From Mytilus edulis (taxonomy: Eukaryota; Mollusca; Bivalvia; Mytilida; Mytilidae), in the NCBI RefSeq assembly GCF_963676685.1, contig NC_092346.1, forward strand, positions 49,753,062 to 49,817,061: DNA of 64,000 nt, given 5' to 3'. The translations under genes and the position numbers were made by a program. Under the pieces are notes generated by a model that saw only the letters and a list, made by a program, of their open reading frames with translations, had not been told where the DNA came from and did no database searches. Positions 57,101-63,945 of the stretch are shown here, in pieces (position 1 is the stretch's first letter; each line of letters opens with the position of its first letter).

Positions 57101-58982
57101 CAAAACACAATTTTGTCATAAATCCATCTGTGTCTATTGTTTAATATGCACATAGACCAAGGTGAGCGACACAGGCTCTTAAGAGCCTCTAGTTTACAAT
57201 TTTTATTTATTTGGTAAATTTTTGTAAATTTTTACAAAATATTTTCCTCCGTTACTAAAGGGCCAAGTTTATTATAGATAGAGAAAATTGTAAGTAGCAT
57301 GAATGTTCAGTAAAGTAAGATCTACAAACACATCACCATCACCAAAACACAATTTTGTCATGAATCCATCTGTGTCCTTTGTTTAATATGCACATAGACC
57401 AAGGTGAGCGACACAGGCTCTTCAGAGCCTCTAGTTTATTGAGCCTGCAACTTATGTCGCAGAAAGCTCAATATAGGTGATATAGTGATCCGGTGGAGGA
57501 GGCTATGGCAGAGGCTTTGGCAGCGCCATTAGCTAACTTCTTAAAAGCTGTATATTTTAGAAGGTGGAAGACCTGGATGTTTAAAGATGTATTATGTTAA
57601 GAAGTTTCCATCTGTCACATGCCCATTTTCCATGACCTCATTTTAATGGTTCAGTAACTACTTGAAAAAGAAGTTCAGATTTTTTGTAAAGTTAATTTCT
57701 CTTATTAGGCCAATTAAAATTAATTGATAGATTTTCATCCCCGCCCGCCCCTCTAAAATCGCCCCGCCCCGAATTTTTTTATTTTATAAAATTTACCATT
57801 TCCGGATTTTGTTCAATCCTGTTACCAGTAACCTTTAAAATTTCGTTTCATTCAATGCTTCCTGTTTCAAATTTCGGTTTTGTATCTCGAGTAAATCTAA
57901 CCAAAATGATTAAGTCGACCTTTCCGCTGCTCTATGACGACAACATCATCTTCCGAGAGTAGAGATTGATAACGAGAATGACATGAAATATTGGTGTTAC
58001 GAGAAAAATGCTGTTTCCAAGACTGCAAATCGCGGTATGGCACAAATTTGTGTGATTAGAAAACTGCGGACTTTTTTATTTATGCAATGACTTTGTCTCA
58101 GGAAATTTAAACTCTAAATGATACCCAAAGCACAAGATTCATGGAAACCATCGATACAGAAAACATGACTGAATTATATTGAAACACAAGCACAAACTTG
58201 TCAGATTTATGACCGTTTATTGAACTAACATACGCATTTTATTTATGCAAGTCCTTTGATTTTACCCATGGCTGTCTTTTTATGTTGACAAACAGCAAAT
58301 GTCCCAATACACCCAGAATGACTCATTGAAGAACAACTTTTTTTTTTATTATTAAGTTCATGTTTTACATGATGATTATATTTTCATCTTGCATATAAAC
58401 TACCAACCCCATTATTTTCAACACTCTCTGAGTTTTCATTTTATGGTAATACAAACCATTGTTTAGAAACCCAAATACATTTTGTGTAGGTAGTCTAACT
58501 GAAGAGAGTATTTCTCACACGGTTTTTTTGTTAAGTTTTTAAAGCTGCAATTAGATATATTCATTTAAGGATTTGGAATATTTTGTAAGATTCCTCATAC
58601 TTGTGTATACATAATATAAGCTTATTATTACACTTGCATATATAAAGAACTCGTCACAAAAGGGTTTCATATGAAATAAAATTTAAAAAATAAAATCCTC
58701 CCACCCGCCCCATTATTTTCAAAAATTTGGATGAAAATCTACTTATTAATTTTAGTTGGCCTTATGAGAAAATCTGTACTTTTGATGTCTTTTTCAGATA
58801 ATTTTTTAATATTTTAGATTATTTTATTTCAATGTAGCATTATCCCTGGAATAATACACTACATTTTATTATTAATACATAATTGTTATGGTTGATAGAA
58901 ATAATCATCTTTTATTTATATTTCAGGAAAATCATTGTCAATGATAGTCTCCCCTCAGCATTTTGTCGCTATTCTAATGTGA
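39043..58982 (+). CDS. DCAF15: DCAF15 ortholog, CUL4-DDB1 substrate receptor (12 exons found, 5' end missing)
   Basis: Exons 39043-39161, 39437-39584, 47803-47909, 49584-49684, 50739-51755, 52474-52571, 53251-53376, 54121-54212, 55061-55119, 55633-55693, 55960-56072 and 58927-58982 join in phase to about 698 residues. The product matches vertebrate DCAF15 at both ends. The N-terminal half has RLFNSIPRRMC, FLGFTKCGQFVVSY, YVYKLQWWRF and EVRLFGEEDV. A Cys-Cys-Cys-His zinc site follows (C150, C153, C169, H172, counting from exon 2). The C-terminal half has VVQLTFDVEHYLEEVI, EWGHRYVSFTNYDLQIL and RYINVLTNEAVFKG. Between them is a Ser-rich, apparently disordered stretch. In vertebrates DCAF15 binds DDB1-DDA1 and presents substrates to CRL4, and aryl sulfonamides redirect it to RBM39. 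The human protein is about 600 residues. The first exon is not identified. Confidence 0.93.
39437..39584 (+). CDS. DCAF15: DCAF15 exon 3
   Basis: The acceptor is catcttacag and the donor ATG/GTAGGG. It encodes LVFLGFTKCGQFVVSY through QWWRFIPNSPLHM, the most conserved stretch of the N-terminal domain. The following intron (8.2 kb) is filled with repeats. Confidence 0.92.
39698..40291 (+). mobile_element. ATGCCCCCGC-family hairpin repeat (intron 3)
   Basis: Head TATGCCCCCGCCGTAGTGGAGGGGGCATTA forms the 5' hairpin (stem ATGCCCCC/GGGGGCAT). A GTCCGTCTGTACG microsatellite follows, then about three body units beginning acttgagtttgcctcaacca, about 170-180 bp apart. The tail is gcgggggcatcatctgtgtc with a weak hairpin and attctgca. 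Confidence 0.8.
40534..41368 (+). mobile_element. ATACCCCCGC-family hairpin repeat with 168-bp tandem core (intron 3)
   Basis: Head tatacccccgctttaa with the returning ggggggtatac, then a (GTCC/GTCA) run. Units start cgtcacatttttctcag at 40661, 40829, 40997 and 41165, an exact 168-bp period. The tail gcgggggtatcatcagt is followed by hairpin GAGC-AGTA-GCTC. Because 168 is divisible by three, long false frames run through it. Confidence 0.85.
41490..41656 (+). mobile_element. ATACGACCGC-family head, split by the next element
   Basis: Head ttttatacgactgcaaaaac with the returning ggggtcggatattgg, then the family body (gaaaggttgggattgat). A similar body resumes after 42805, so the 41657-42804 element probably inserted into it. 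Confidence 0.6.
41657..42804 (+). mobile_element. ATACGCCCG-family hairpin repeat with 160-bp tandem core (intron 3)
   Basis: Head tttttatacgcccgggacgg with the returning gacgtatt, then a long (GTCC)n run. Units containing cacttcggacaataactc start at 41754, 41915, 42075, 42235 and 42396 (period 160-161). The tail acgggcgtatcatgcgcc contains the hairpin TGCGC-CTAA-GCGCA and ends ttattctagttt. Confidence 0.85.
43047..43496. mobile_element. MITE copy 1 with 19-bp terminal inverted repeats
   Basis: Ends GGTCCGAGTACACAGTTAT and its exact complement, 450 bp apart, flanked by TA on both sides. No coding capacity. A second copy lies at 46139-46579 in the same orientation. Confidence 0.85.
43502..44470. 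other. Intron 3 sequence, nothing recognised
   Basis: AT-rich intronic DNA without a visible repeat terminus or exon. Confidence 0.4.
44471..45788. mobile_element. 1318-bp nonautonomous DNA transposon, CAGTG ends (intron 3)
   Basis: Ends CAGTGTTCTCCCCAG and CTGGGGAGAACACTG are exact complements. ACAGG precedes the left end and follows the right end, a 5-bp duplication. Just inside the left end is the palindrome GCGTCGCGGTACCGCGACGC, with related gcgacgctat copies nearby. No transposase frame is seen. A 5-bp duplication occurs in some hAT-like and Transib elements, but the class is uncertain. Confidence 0.8.
46139..46579. mobile_element. MITE copy 2
   Basis: Same element as 43047-43496, about 441 bp, with a few substitutions (GGTCCAAG at the left end, CTCCGACC at the right). 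ATTA flanks both sides. Confidence 0.85.
46796..46822 (+). repeat. Run of 27 G
   Basis: An uninterrupted G27 run, followed by T-rich and further G runs at about 46918-46930 and 46951-46967. These lie in the body of an ATACGACCGC-family repeat. The exact length may be a sequencing artefact. Confidence 0.8.
47040..47215 (+). mobile_element. ATACGACCGC-family tail (intron 3)
   Basis: The phrases ctgtgtcagaaacctttt, acaatccaaattcagacctg, tctgcggttgtatccagctg and actcggcaaagc match the tail at 11559-11760 in order. Confidence 0.65.
47302..47359. repeat. Tandem duplication of about 30 bp
   Basis: gacagttcttttttgctatc plus atatcatat is present twice, head to tail. Confidence 0.8.
47742..47802 (+). 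pseudogene. Duplicated start of DCAF15 exon 4 with its own acceptor
   Basis: This 61-bp segment is a tandem copy of the acceptor and the first approximately 55 bases of exon 4. It encodes VSEVWLFGEEDVTQDLF, against VSEVRLFGEEDVTQDLF in the real exon. It is preceded by its own tcttttcag. There are five substitutions in the first 21 bases and identity over the next 31. Using this acceptor shifts the frame and meets TGA at once, because 61 is not a multiple of three. Confidence 0.85.
47803..47909 (+). CDS. DCAF15: DCAF15 exon 4
   Basis: The acceptor is tatattttcag (the second of two) and the donor AGAG/GTAAGA; phase 0 in, 2 out. It encodes VSEVRLFGEEDVTQDLFITF and ends at the KVLVLGQ strand. 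Confidence 0.92.
48073..49174 (+). mobile_element. GTCGAGCC-family hairpin repeat with 147-bp tandem core (intron 4)
   Basis: Head ttgtcgagcctgcaac with the returning gttgcagaaagctcgaca forms a long 5' hairpin. A GGCGGCGGC microsatellite follows. Units containing ctgaccttgacctcattttc start at 48571, 48718, 48864 and 49012 (spacing 146-148), with earlier degenerate ones. The tail aaggcgagacatttcag is followed by hairpin AGTG-TGTG-CACT and cttgtt. Confidence 0.85.
49196..49362 (+). mobile_element. ATACGACCGC-family tail (intron 4)
   Basis: atgtgtcagaaacctttgtt, acaatctaaattcagagctg, gcatcgtataaagctgcgcc and ctgcggagcatctggtt follow the tail order of the family, directly after the GTCGAGCC element. 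Confidence 0.65.
49519..49583 (+). pseudogene. Duplicated start of DCAF15 exon 5 with its own acceptor
   Basis: A 65-bp tandem copy of the acceptor and beginning of exon 5 (LPSGYRDSCYQCY, against LPSEDRDSCCQCY in the real exon), preceded by catttcag. Using this acceptor shifts the frame and reaches TGA within the second copy. There is no good donor between the copies, so it is not a mutually exclusive exon. Confidence 0.85.
49584..49684 (+). CDS. DCAF15: DCAF15 exon 5
   Basis: The acceptor is tgtattacag (second of two) and the donor ACAG/GTAAAT; phase 2 in, 1 out. It encodes SLPSEDRDSCCQCY and the first two zinc ligands in YRCSFCQLLQT. Confidence 0.92.
50060..50552 (-). mobile_element. Ribozyme-bearing retroelement (PLE or retrozyme-like) in intron 5
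   Basis: Direct repeats caataaaaatcatt (50060-50073 and 50539-50552) bracket the insert. Within it, TGTGTCGACAAAAAAGACAA (from 50178) and its complement (ending 50540) form inverted ends, and a hammerhead ribozyme lies on the minus strand near the left end. There is no protein frame. The combination suggests a small nonautonomous Penelope-related element or retrozyme. Confidence 0.7.
50221..50290 (-). ncRNA. Hammerhead ribozyme motif 2
   Basis: On the minus strand, CTGATGA (50272-50266), stem II GCCTA/TAGGC, GAAA (50249-50246) and the palindromic stem III ACATGT (50246-50241) lead to predicted cleavage after A50240. Inner stem I pairs GTC (50275-50273) with GAC (50239-50237); an outer UUUGU/ACAGA helix is possible. 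All core bases are present. The loopless stem III suggests activity as a dimer. Confidence 0.85.
50739..51755 (+). CDS. DCAF15: DCAF15 exon 6 (large)
   Basis: The acceptor is tttttgtcttctgcag and the donor GAAG/GTAGGT; phase 1 in, 1 out. It is 1017 nt. It starts with the third and fourth zinc ligands (KCLAHKYAFHTKFEL) and PPYPPFCPRTQLKI, then VAVVNTGDSIVALSVCV. About 250 Ser/Asp/Asn-rich, low-complexity residues follow, with several SP sites and no recognisable domain, corresponding to the disordered linker of DCAF15. Confidence 0.92.
51846..51915. repeat. Dispersed repeat fragment (intron 6)
   Basis: tgtctgctctatggtttggt and cacattccccatttcc match the repeat at 1600-1665. Confidence 0.6.
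52138..52345 (+). mobile_element. GATGTGG-family variant repeat (intron 6)
   Basis: agaagatgtgtatgagtgcc followed by aatgagacaactctccatcc and aaccattataggttgaagta identifies a variant of the family that also occurs at 52828. Downstream sequence to 52470 is open in one frame and could hold a symmetric 57-nt cassette exon (about 52326-52382), but this is weak. Confidence 0.6.
52474..52571 (+). CDS. DCAF15: DCAF15 exon 7
   Basis: The acceptor is aaacttttttcag and the donor CAG/GTTGGT; phase 1 in, 0 out. It encodes DDLDLAYRSVLPVDVQGPEG, leading into the C-terminal domain. Confidence 0.9.
52786..52832 (+). pseudogene. Possible duplicated start of DCAF15 exon 8
   Basis: ctttttgtttttgcag followed by aaacatttgaatactgtt resembles the true exon 8 border (ttttttccag then aaacatttaaaggttgt) and stops after six codons. 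The match is short, so it may be coincidence. It is noted because exons 4 and 5 show the same arrangement. Confidence 0.35.
52828..53235 (+). mobile_element. GATGTGG-family repeat (intron 7)
   Basis: This is a nearly complete copy from ataggaagatgtggtgtgag through gggccttcaacacgg, gacaactactgtacatcaga and ttcctgacttaggacaggtg to ttggaaggcttaactcaat. It ends about 15 bases before the exon 8 acceptor. Confidence 0.75.
53251..53376 (+). CDS. DCAF15: DCAF15 exon 8
   Basis: The acceptor is ttttaattttttccag and the donor GAT/GTAAGC; phase 0 both ends. It encodes VVQLTFDVEHYLEEVI and EWGHRYVSFTNYDLQILD, the strongest match to the vertebrate C-terminal domain. Confidence 0.95.
53537..53850 (+). mobile_element. 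ATGCCCCACC-family hairpin repeat (intron 8)
   Basis: Head tttttatgccccacctacg with the returning gaggcattatg, then a GTCCGTCCGTCC run and a single-unit body (ctgcttcaggttaaagtttt, cacggtccactgaaca). The tail agtggggcatctgtgtac has a TGTGT/ACACA hairpin and ends cttgtt. It is the cleaner partner of 25941-26236. Confidence 0.85.
54121..54212 (+). CDS. DCAF15: DCAF15 exon 9
   Basis: The acceptor is tgtttcttaattacag and the donor ATG/GTAAGG; phase 0 in, 2 out. It encodes VCADRNLVVGKVIVLLHA and a basic stretch. Confidence 0.9.
54268..54400 (+). mobile_element. Diverged GATGTGG-family repeat (intron 9)
   Basis: aagaaaatgttgtacgatgg, agacaacattaactatccat and actgtacagccttcaacaat are recognisable but diverged. 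Confidence 0.5.
55061..55119 (+). CDS. DCAF15: DCAF15 exon 10
   Basis: The acceptor is attcttttgtag and the donor AATG/GTAGGT; phase 2 in, 1 out. It encodes NSIKMYQTSFCFTWNLTN. Confidence 0.9.
55633..55693 (+). CDS. DCAF15: DCAF15 exon 11
   Basis: The acceptor is aaattttgtag and the donor AAG/GTATTT; phase 1 in, 2 out. It encodes FYDTVNIDRLTEVNETEMR, equivalent to the vertebrate segment ending LTEV. Confidence 0.9.
55960..56072 (+). CDS. DCAF15: DCAF15 exon 12
   Basis: The acceptor is gatatttttttcag and the donor AAG/GTATGT; phase 2 in, 1 out. It encodes EWKPGHRECALLRR and RYINVLTNEAVFKG, matching the vertebrate RYVN.MTNEA.HKG motif. Confidence 0.93.
56245..57435 (+). mobile_element. AGCTCACC-family repeat with two tandem tails, interrupted (intron 12)
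   Basis: One degenerate head hairpin (agctcaaccggccaaaaggg) and a body unit run to ctgtttt at about 56663. There an ATACGACCGC-family head (tatacgaccgcagaaatt) begins. The first family resumes near 57000 and ends with a tail at about 57150-57195 (ggctcttaagagcctctagttt). A second body end and tail follow directly (57235-57435, ggctcttcagagcctctagttt). Confidence 0.75.
57436..57704 (+). mobile_element. GTCGAGCC-family head, truncated (intron 12)
   Basis: ttgagcctgcaacttatgtc with the returning gcagaaagctcaatatag, then gtgatccggtggaggagg and body to ttaatttctcttatt, matches 48073-48360. It is cut by the next insertion. Confidence 0.75.
57708..58761. mobile_element. 1054-bp PIF/Harbinger-like nonautonomous element (intron 12)
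   Basis: Ends GGCCAATTAAAATTAA and TTAATTTTAGTTGGCC are flanked by TTA at 57705-57707 and 58762-58764. Inside each end lie C-rich segments (ccccgcccgcccc, cccacccgcccc). A 3-bp TTA target and GG...CC ends fit PIF/Harbinger. There is no transposase frame. Confidence 0.75.
58927..58982 (+). CDS. DCAF15: DCAF15 exon 13 (last coding exon)
   Basis: The acceptor is tttatatttcag; phase 1 in. It encodes the final KSLSMIVSPQHFVAILM and a TGA stop, similar in length to the vertebrate C-terminus. Confidence 0.88.
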
Positions 58983-59135
58983 TTCTGGTGGTGCCAAGAG
59001 AAGATGGCAGTTATCAAAATGTTTTGTTACAAGACTCATTAATGATTTGACACATGACTTTTTAAGTTGTAGACCAAGACTTTGTAATTAAGCAGTGTCA
59101 TATTTTAACTCAAACATCAGTGTTCAGATTTGTCA

Positions 59136-59141
59136 AATAAA
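59136..59141 (+). terminator. DCAF15 poly(A) signal
   Basis: AATAAA lies 154 bases after the stop codon, followed by a T-rich segment. A second aataaa at about 59214 is possible. Confidence 0.65.
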
Positions 59142-59159
59142 AGTTTTCATTTGAAATGA

Positions 59160-59857
59160 TTCTACTTTAAATATCATGCCAATGTTTAAAGAATATCAGG
59201 AACTTTGTTTCTAATAAAATGATACAAAACTGTAAAGAATAAGATCCTTATTTTATAGGAACTTGAAAAAATTGGAACCACTCAAACACATTTCTATTGT
59301 TGTAGAAATCGAGCTTGTAAAATTGAAAGCTCAGTTTATAACATTTATACAATAGGAGATCTATACAACTGCATGCCATTAATTGTCTCTAATTCTAACA
59401 TGACGTCCTTCAATCGCTTTGAGTACACACCTGTGGTAAAATATGAATATACTGCCTGGGCTGTTCCGATTTTACTCCCACGTCATGTGCTATTTTTTAT
59501 AAATGAGCTACCTGACGTCATAGAACAATGACGTCAGATTATAAGCATTTTACAAGAAAAATACACGCTTGTGAAACCAAAAATCCTCACAAGGAAACGT
59601 AAACAAAAGATGCTAAAATGTGGTATAAACCATTTTTTTAAATACATATAAGACATATAAGTTAATTATCATTTAAATTCATCCAAAACTATCTAAATAC
59701 GTTATTGTAAATAGTTTGAGCATGTGACTTATTCTGTTTGCTCCGTTCTTTTACGCCAATTTAACAGTGCATTTATTTATGGGAACGGCAAATATTTGCC
59801 TCCTTCTAGGGTGCTTCGATCTAAAAGAATTGCCGTATTTGTTCTATTAGAATCAAA
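59160..59857. other. Intergenic between convergent genes
   Basis: Apart from a pair of CRE palindromes, nothing is recognised. The genes on both sides point toward this interval. Confidence 0.4.
59513..59536. promoter_or_regulatory. Two TGACGTCA palindromes 16 bp apart
   Basis: Full CREB/ATF consensus sites occur at 59513-59520 and 59529-59536, with cacgtcat nearby at 59489. No gene start is evident next to them, so a function is not established. Confidence 0.4.
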
Positions 59858-59991
59858 ATAATTCATGGGGGCTTGAATATATCTAGGTTTTACCACGGGT
59901 TGTCCCTCTAGCTATCGCTCAGGGTAAAATATTTGTCATAAAGGGCCAACCCGTGGTAAAATCATGATATATTCAAGCCCCCATGAATTAT
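59858..59991. mobile_element. Foldback MITE of about 134 bp
   Basis: The arms aattcatgggggcttgaata and its complement continue with taggttttaccacgggttg / caacccgtggtaaaat. The loop contains tagctatcgctcagggt. No coding capacity. Confidence 0.8.
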
Positions 59992-60174
59992 TTCTTAAAT
60001 TTAGCACTGGTCATTGTTATTCCATGACCAAACTTTTATATTGGAAAAAAGTGCAGAGTATTATGAATTTAACTGTGTGTTCAGCAGTTTCCTTAATGGA
60101 GCTATTGGGTTGAATTGCTGAAACTTATCCAAACAGATGTAGCCTGACTTTGGCCAAGAGATTTAAAGTAGACC

Positions 60175-62153
60175 AAAATACCTGTAAAACAGTTTTATTG
60201 AAAAAGTACAAAGTAACATATATAAGAAATAACAGACAAAAAATTATCTATAAACAACATATTCAAATACAACTTGAATAATACCCCATATATATAAATA
60301 ACAATATTTTACGGTCATTATAAATGGACGGCATGAAAAGTATCACAGATATCTGATGGATAAATTGCTGATTAAAAAAACAACCATATTAAATAATACA
60401 TATTACATTGTGCACATTGAATAATATATAGATACCATACACTTGACTGTCTTGAGTATTTAAAATAAAACGCACAACTATGCCGTCCTATTTACTATAG
60501 AATTGGTATTCAATATTTCACACACTACGGTAAAAAGTCTAACAAATGTCAGTTTTGTGTAGATTCTACTGAAAGGCTCAAGTTTTAAACATGTTCATAC
60601 ATTAAAAAAAATTGCAATGTAATGTACCGTATTGCCCAAACAAAATGTCTTGTTAAATTGTTTAGTTGTTAAGAATCTTATATGCAAATATTTACAAAAT
60701 AAATTTTATGGATTAAACTTTATTGTCCAATTCTGTTTACATTAATTCAGATAATACAGGATATATGGACCATTATTATTTAGATCAAGCTTTCAACATC
60801 TATATTGACCTCACTCAAACCACAAAAATGAAAAAATGGAAATGTAATATACAGCCATACGTCACTTGTATTAATTTGATTTGATTGGATTAAATTTTTC
60901 AGATATTTTATTCTGAACAAATCAAATAAGAATATGCATCTACACAAACTTTCACAATTCTATGTTCATTTTAATAATTAAGAAATCATGGACTCAAGAA
61001 CCCTAACTTGGCATGTATTCCAAAAGTTAACATAATGTGGAAACTTTCAAATTGAAGTGACCACAACTTCACGGTTCACTACCTAAATCAAAACTATTAA
61101 GAGGCTGCCCAAGTAAATATCAGGCAAATCCTATGATATGGGTGGCACAACATAATTTTTTTCCCACTGAATTTTTGGTTCCAAAGCAATGTTTATATCA
61201 TACAAAGGATGTATATGTCAAAGATATTTTTGTATCAACAGTGGATGGATCAGAAAATGATTTTGAAGTTCACTAACAACGCAACCAAATTTTGTACAAA
61301 ATGAAGAGTTATCTCCCCTTTTCAATGGATTTTCAGTGCTTTCTATGTATTTTTTTTGTATTTATTTGTTGCAGTTAATAAAAAAACAAAATTCAACTTT
61401 GAGAAAGAATGAATTTGTGATATGAAATAGATGAAAAAATTTTGAAAACAAAATATGTCATGTGCCATCCACTGCCTGGTTTTTCCATGGACACCCTCTT
61501 AACATGATAGGATTGATTAAGAGACACAATAAAACAGAATATAATATAAATATACATAAACATGTACTTCGTTGGACATTTTAATTCATGATTTACATTT
61601 ACCTAAGGTGTTGTAACCCTTAAATAATATTGAAACCCCATTACTCGAAATGAATAATACTTAAACACTCACTGTGAAGGAAAATTTACAAAAGCAACTT
61701 CAGAAATTGCAACACAGACTGTAGAAATATGAACTTTGAGGAATCATTACTACAATTCCTTTAAAAATATTGCTTTTTTATTGCTTTAACAATATTAAAT
61801 GAAAATTGATAATTCAAACTTTCAAGAAATTGACTCATTGATATTTTATACAAAAGTGCAAAAGCTTGAAACATAATACACCTTATCGCTATTTGTCCGC
61901 CATTACTGGAGATCACACAGGTTCCCGTAAAATTTTGACATCATAAATTATCTGACGCCACAATGGAAAAGTGATGGTTGTACGAGTCAAAAGTTCAAGC
62001 TGCTGGGTCAGCCGGGATTAGCGATAAGGTGTATAGATGTAGTTTCCTTTTCCAAAAAATGTTGACATCAGAATATAACTATAGATTTTATAATATATAT
62101 ATAAAAATAAATTAAAATATGAATGAAATAGTTCATGTTTCAGAAGATAATTT
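60175..62153 (-). other. Probable 3'UTR of the minus-strand gene
   Basis: This AT-rich stretch lies between the stop codon of the acidic exon and a minus-strand AATAAA (plus-strand tttatt at 60194-60199). No repeat termini are seen, unlike elsewhere in the window. Its extent is inferred. Confidence 0.4.
60194..60199 (-). terminator. Candidate poly(A) signal, minus strand
   Basis: AATAAA on the minus strand at the far end of the presumed 3'UTR. Several other tttatt words closer to the stop codon could serve instead. Confidence 0.3.
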
Positions 62154-62275
62154 CTAATATTCTAAATCACTGCATTCCTCTTCGCTATCCTCTGGTTCTT
62201 CAGGGTCAGTATCTGGGTCATCTGGTTCAACTGACATGTCTTCTTCAGTTTCAATCTCCAGTTGAATGTTATAAT
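62154..62275 (-). CDS. Last coding exon of an unidentified protein with acidic C-terminus
   Basis: On the minus strand an acceptor (ttgttttag) is followed by 122 nt in one open frame to TAG. It encodes about 39 residues, YNIQLEIETEEDMSVEPDD then DPEEPEDSEEECSDLEY. Nearly half of the residues are Asp or Glu. Codon use and the lack of alternative frames support coding. The frame needs one base from an upstream exon, which I could not find before the window end. Acidic tails like this occur in many nuclear and chaperone proteins, so no function is assigned. Confidence 0.5.
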
Positions 62276-63244
62276 CTAAAACAATTTAAATATATGAATG
62301 GTTTTTGGAAAATGACGCGTCAGCGGCATTGTTCCAATACCATTGACCAGAACAACAGGAAGTCGATTATTGCCTTCGCCTACCGCACTCGGTTTCATAT
62401 TTACTATTTTACAAACTAACTGGTATATGCTTGTATTCTGCTACAGTCAAACACCGTGTTGTAGTCGGACGGGAACCAGTTTACATACTTTATTTTATTT
62501 ACAACAAAAATGTTGACCTATCCATAGAAAGGCCTGTATAGTCCGCGGTTTTATTCACCAAAATTGGACCTTCCAGTGGGGGTGCGGACTATAGAGTACA
62601 ATAAGCAAGAAATAAGAGAACAAGTTCAATTTCGCGGCGAGGTGGTTTGTTCATGTTCCGCCATCTTTGTTATTGATATTGTAGAGGGCGCTCTAATCAT
62701 TTTTCAAACTAATAATTTTAACTCATCAATATTAATAAGTTATTTCTATTTAATATCAAATTAAAACTGATAAATATAAAAACAAAACCTTTCATTACAA
62801 ATTTCTCGTTTCTTTTCAATGCATTTGAAATAAACTGGTATCTGCTAGATTGAAACGATTCAAACATAGTAAAAAAGACAACCGTAAACCAGCTTAGAAT
62901 TTGTAAACTACAAAACGTAATCGGTTATTGTTCATTCCGTTTTGGTGTTTCATACCGACTTATATGGTTTGTATAAGCTTAAGACCCTTCAAACATTAAT
63001 GTGATAGGTATATTAAAGACTGTTTTACAAAAGGATGGAACTGTTTTATTTTCAAAGTTGTATTATGCTTTTTAAACTTCCTGTTGAAACATCGCAAGTT
63101 TCAAAATTGTTTTTTAAGTGAATTAAACTTATTTTAACAATCATGAAGCGTTCTGGAATCATTTTCAGGCAGTTTCTACTTCTGTTTGATGATCGAAAAC
63201 AGGTTTTCTCAAGAAAATACAGCAAACGATCGCAGAGGATTTGA
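62276..63244. other. Probable intron or flank of the minus-strand gene
   Basis: No exon was confirmed. A minus-strand ATGGCGGAACATGAACAAAC in good start context lies at about 62645-62664, but its frame stops after 12 codons without an obvious donor. Confidence 0.35.
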
Positions 63245-63945
63245 AATGTACATGTCAAATCGGCACCTGGTTAAATCGACATCTAGTCAAATCGGCACCT
63301 ATTTGAAGTCAATTCGGCATCCAATAATATTTGTTATAATATTTTATATTCAATTAAATAATAACTTTTACCAAGTATATAGTTAATATGTTGTTGTGTA
63401 TAAAGGTAAACAACGAAGCCCTTACCCAAGCTGTTGTTTTAACAATGAGACAATTAGAAAAAATAAAATGGAAAACTATGAGTGAGTCCCTTTCAATAAA
63501 TCAAACTTTCATGCCAAATAATTAGCAAATTTAGGGTGTTTTTTTCAGGAATGTTTAAACAGCATTAAACCATCAATCCTGTATTAAAAATGCTCAACTG
63601 GTTAAAAAATGCATAAAAAATATCCAAGACCTTTAATTCCTAAATATACCTCATATATATAATTAAAAATACACATTTAGTTGAGAACAATAAATATATA
63701 CAAAATGTACATGAACCCCCCAAAAATGTGAAAGTTAATATATTTAGACAATCCCTTCCTTAGGTATTTAACTCTTTTTGCTTAAATACTGAAAAAAATT
63801 CTGGCAACCCCTTTCTTATTTTTACTCTTTTTGCTTAAAATACTGTTAAAAATATATATTTAACATGGGTGACAAATTGACTATATCAGGTGTCGATTTA
63901 ACCAGGTGCCGATTTTACCAGGTGTCGGTTTGACTAGAATTCTTT
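63245..63945. mobile_element. Element with inverted arrays of CAAATCGGCACCTGGT
   Basis: About three copies of a tcaaatcggcacctggttaa-like motif at 63256-63320 are mirrored by three complementary copies (accaggtgccgattttacc and variants) at 63885-63940. The roughly 560 bp between them is AT-rich without a frame. The layout suggests a nonautonomous DNA element with subterminal repeats; no target duplication was identified. Confidence 0.6.

Noticed and set aside
62645..62664. Translation start ATGGCGGAACATGAACAAAC on the minus strand
   Set aside because: The context is good, but the frame closes after 12 codons and no donor that would bypass the stop was found.
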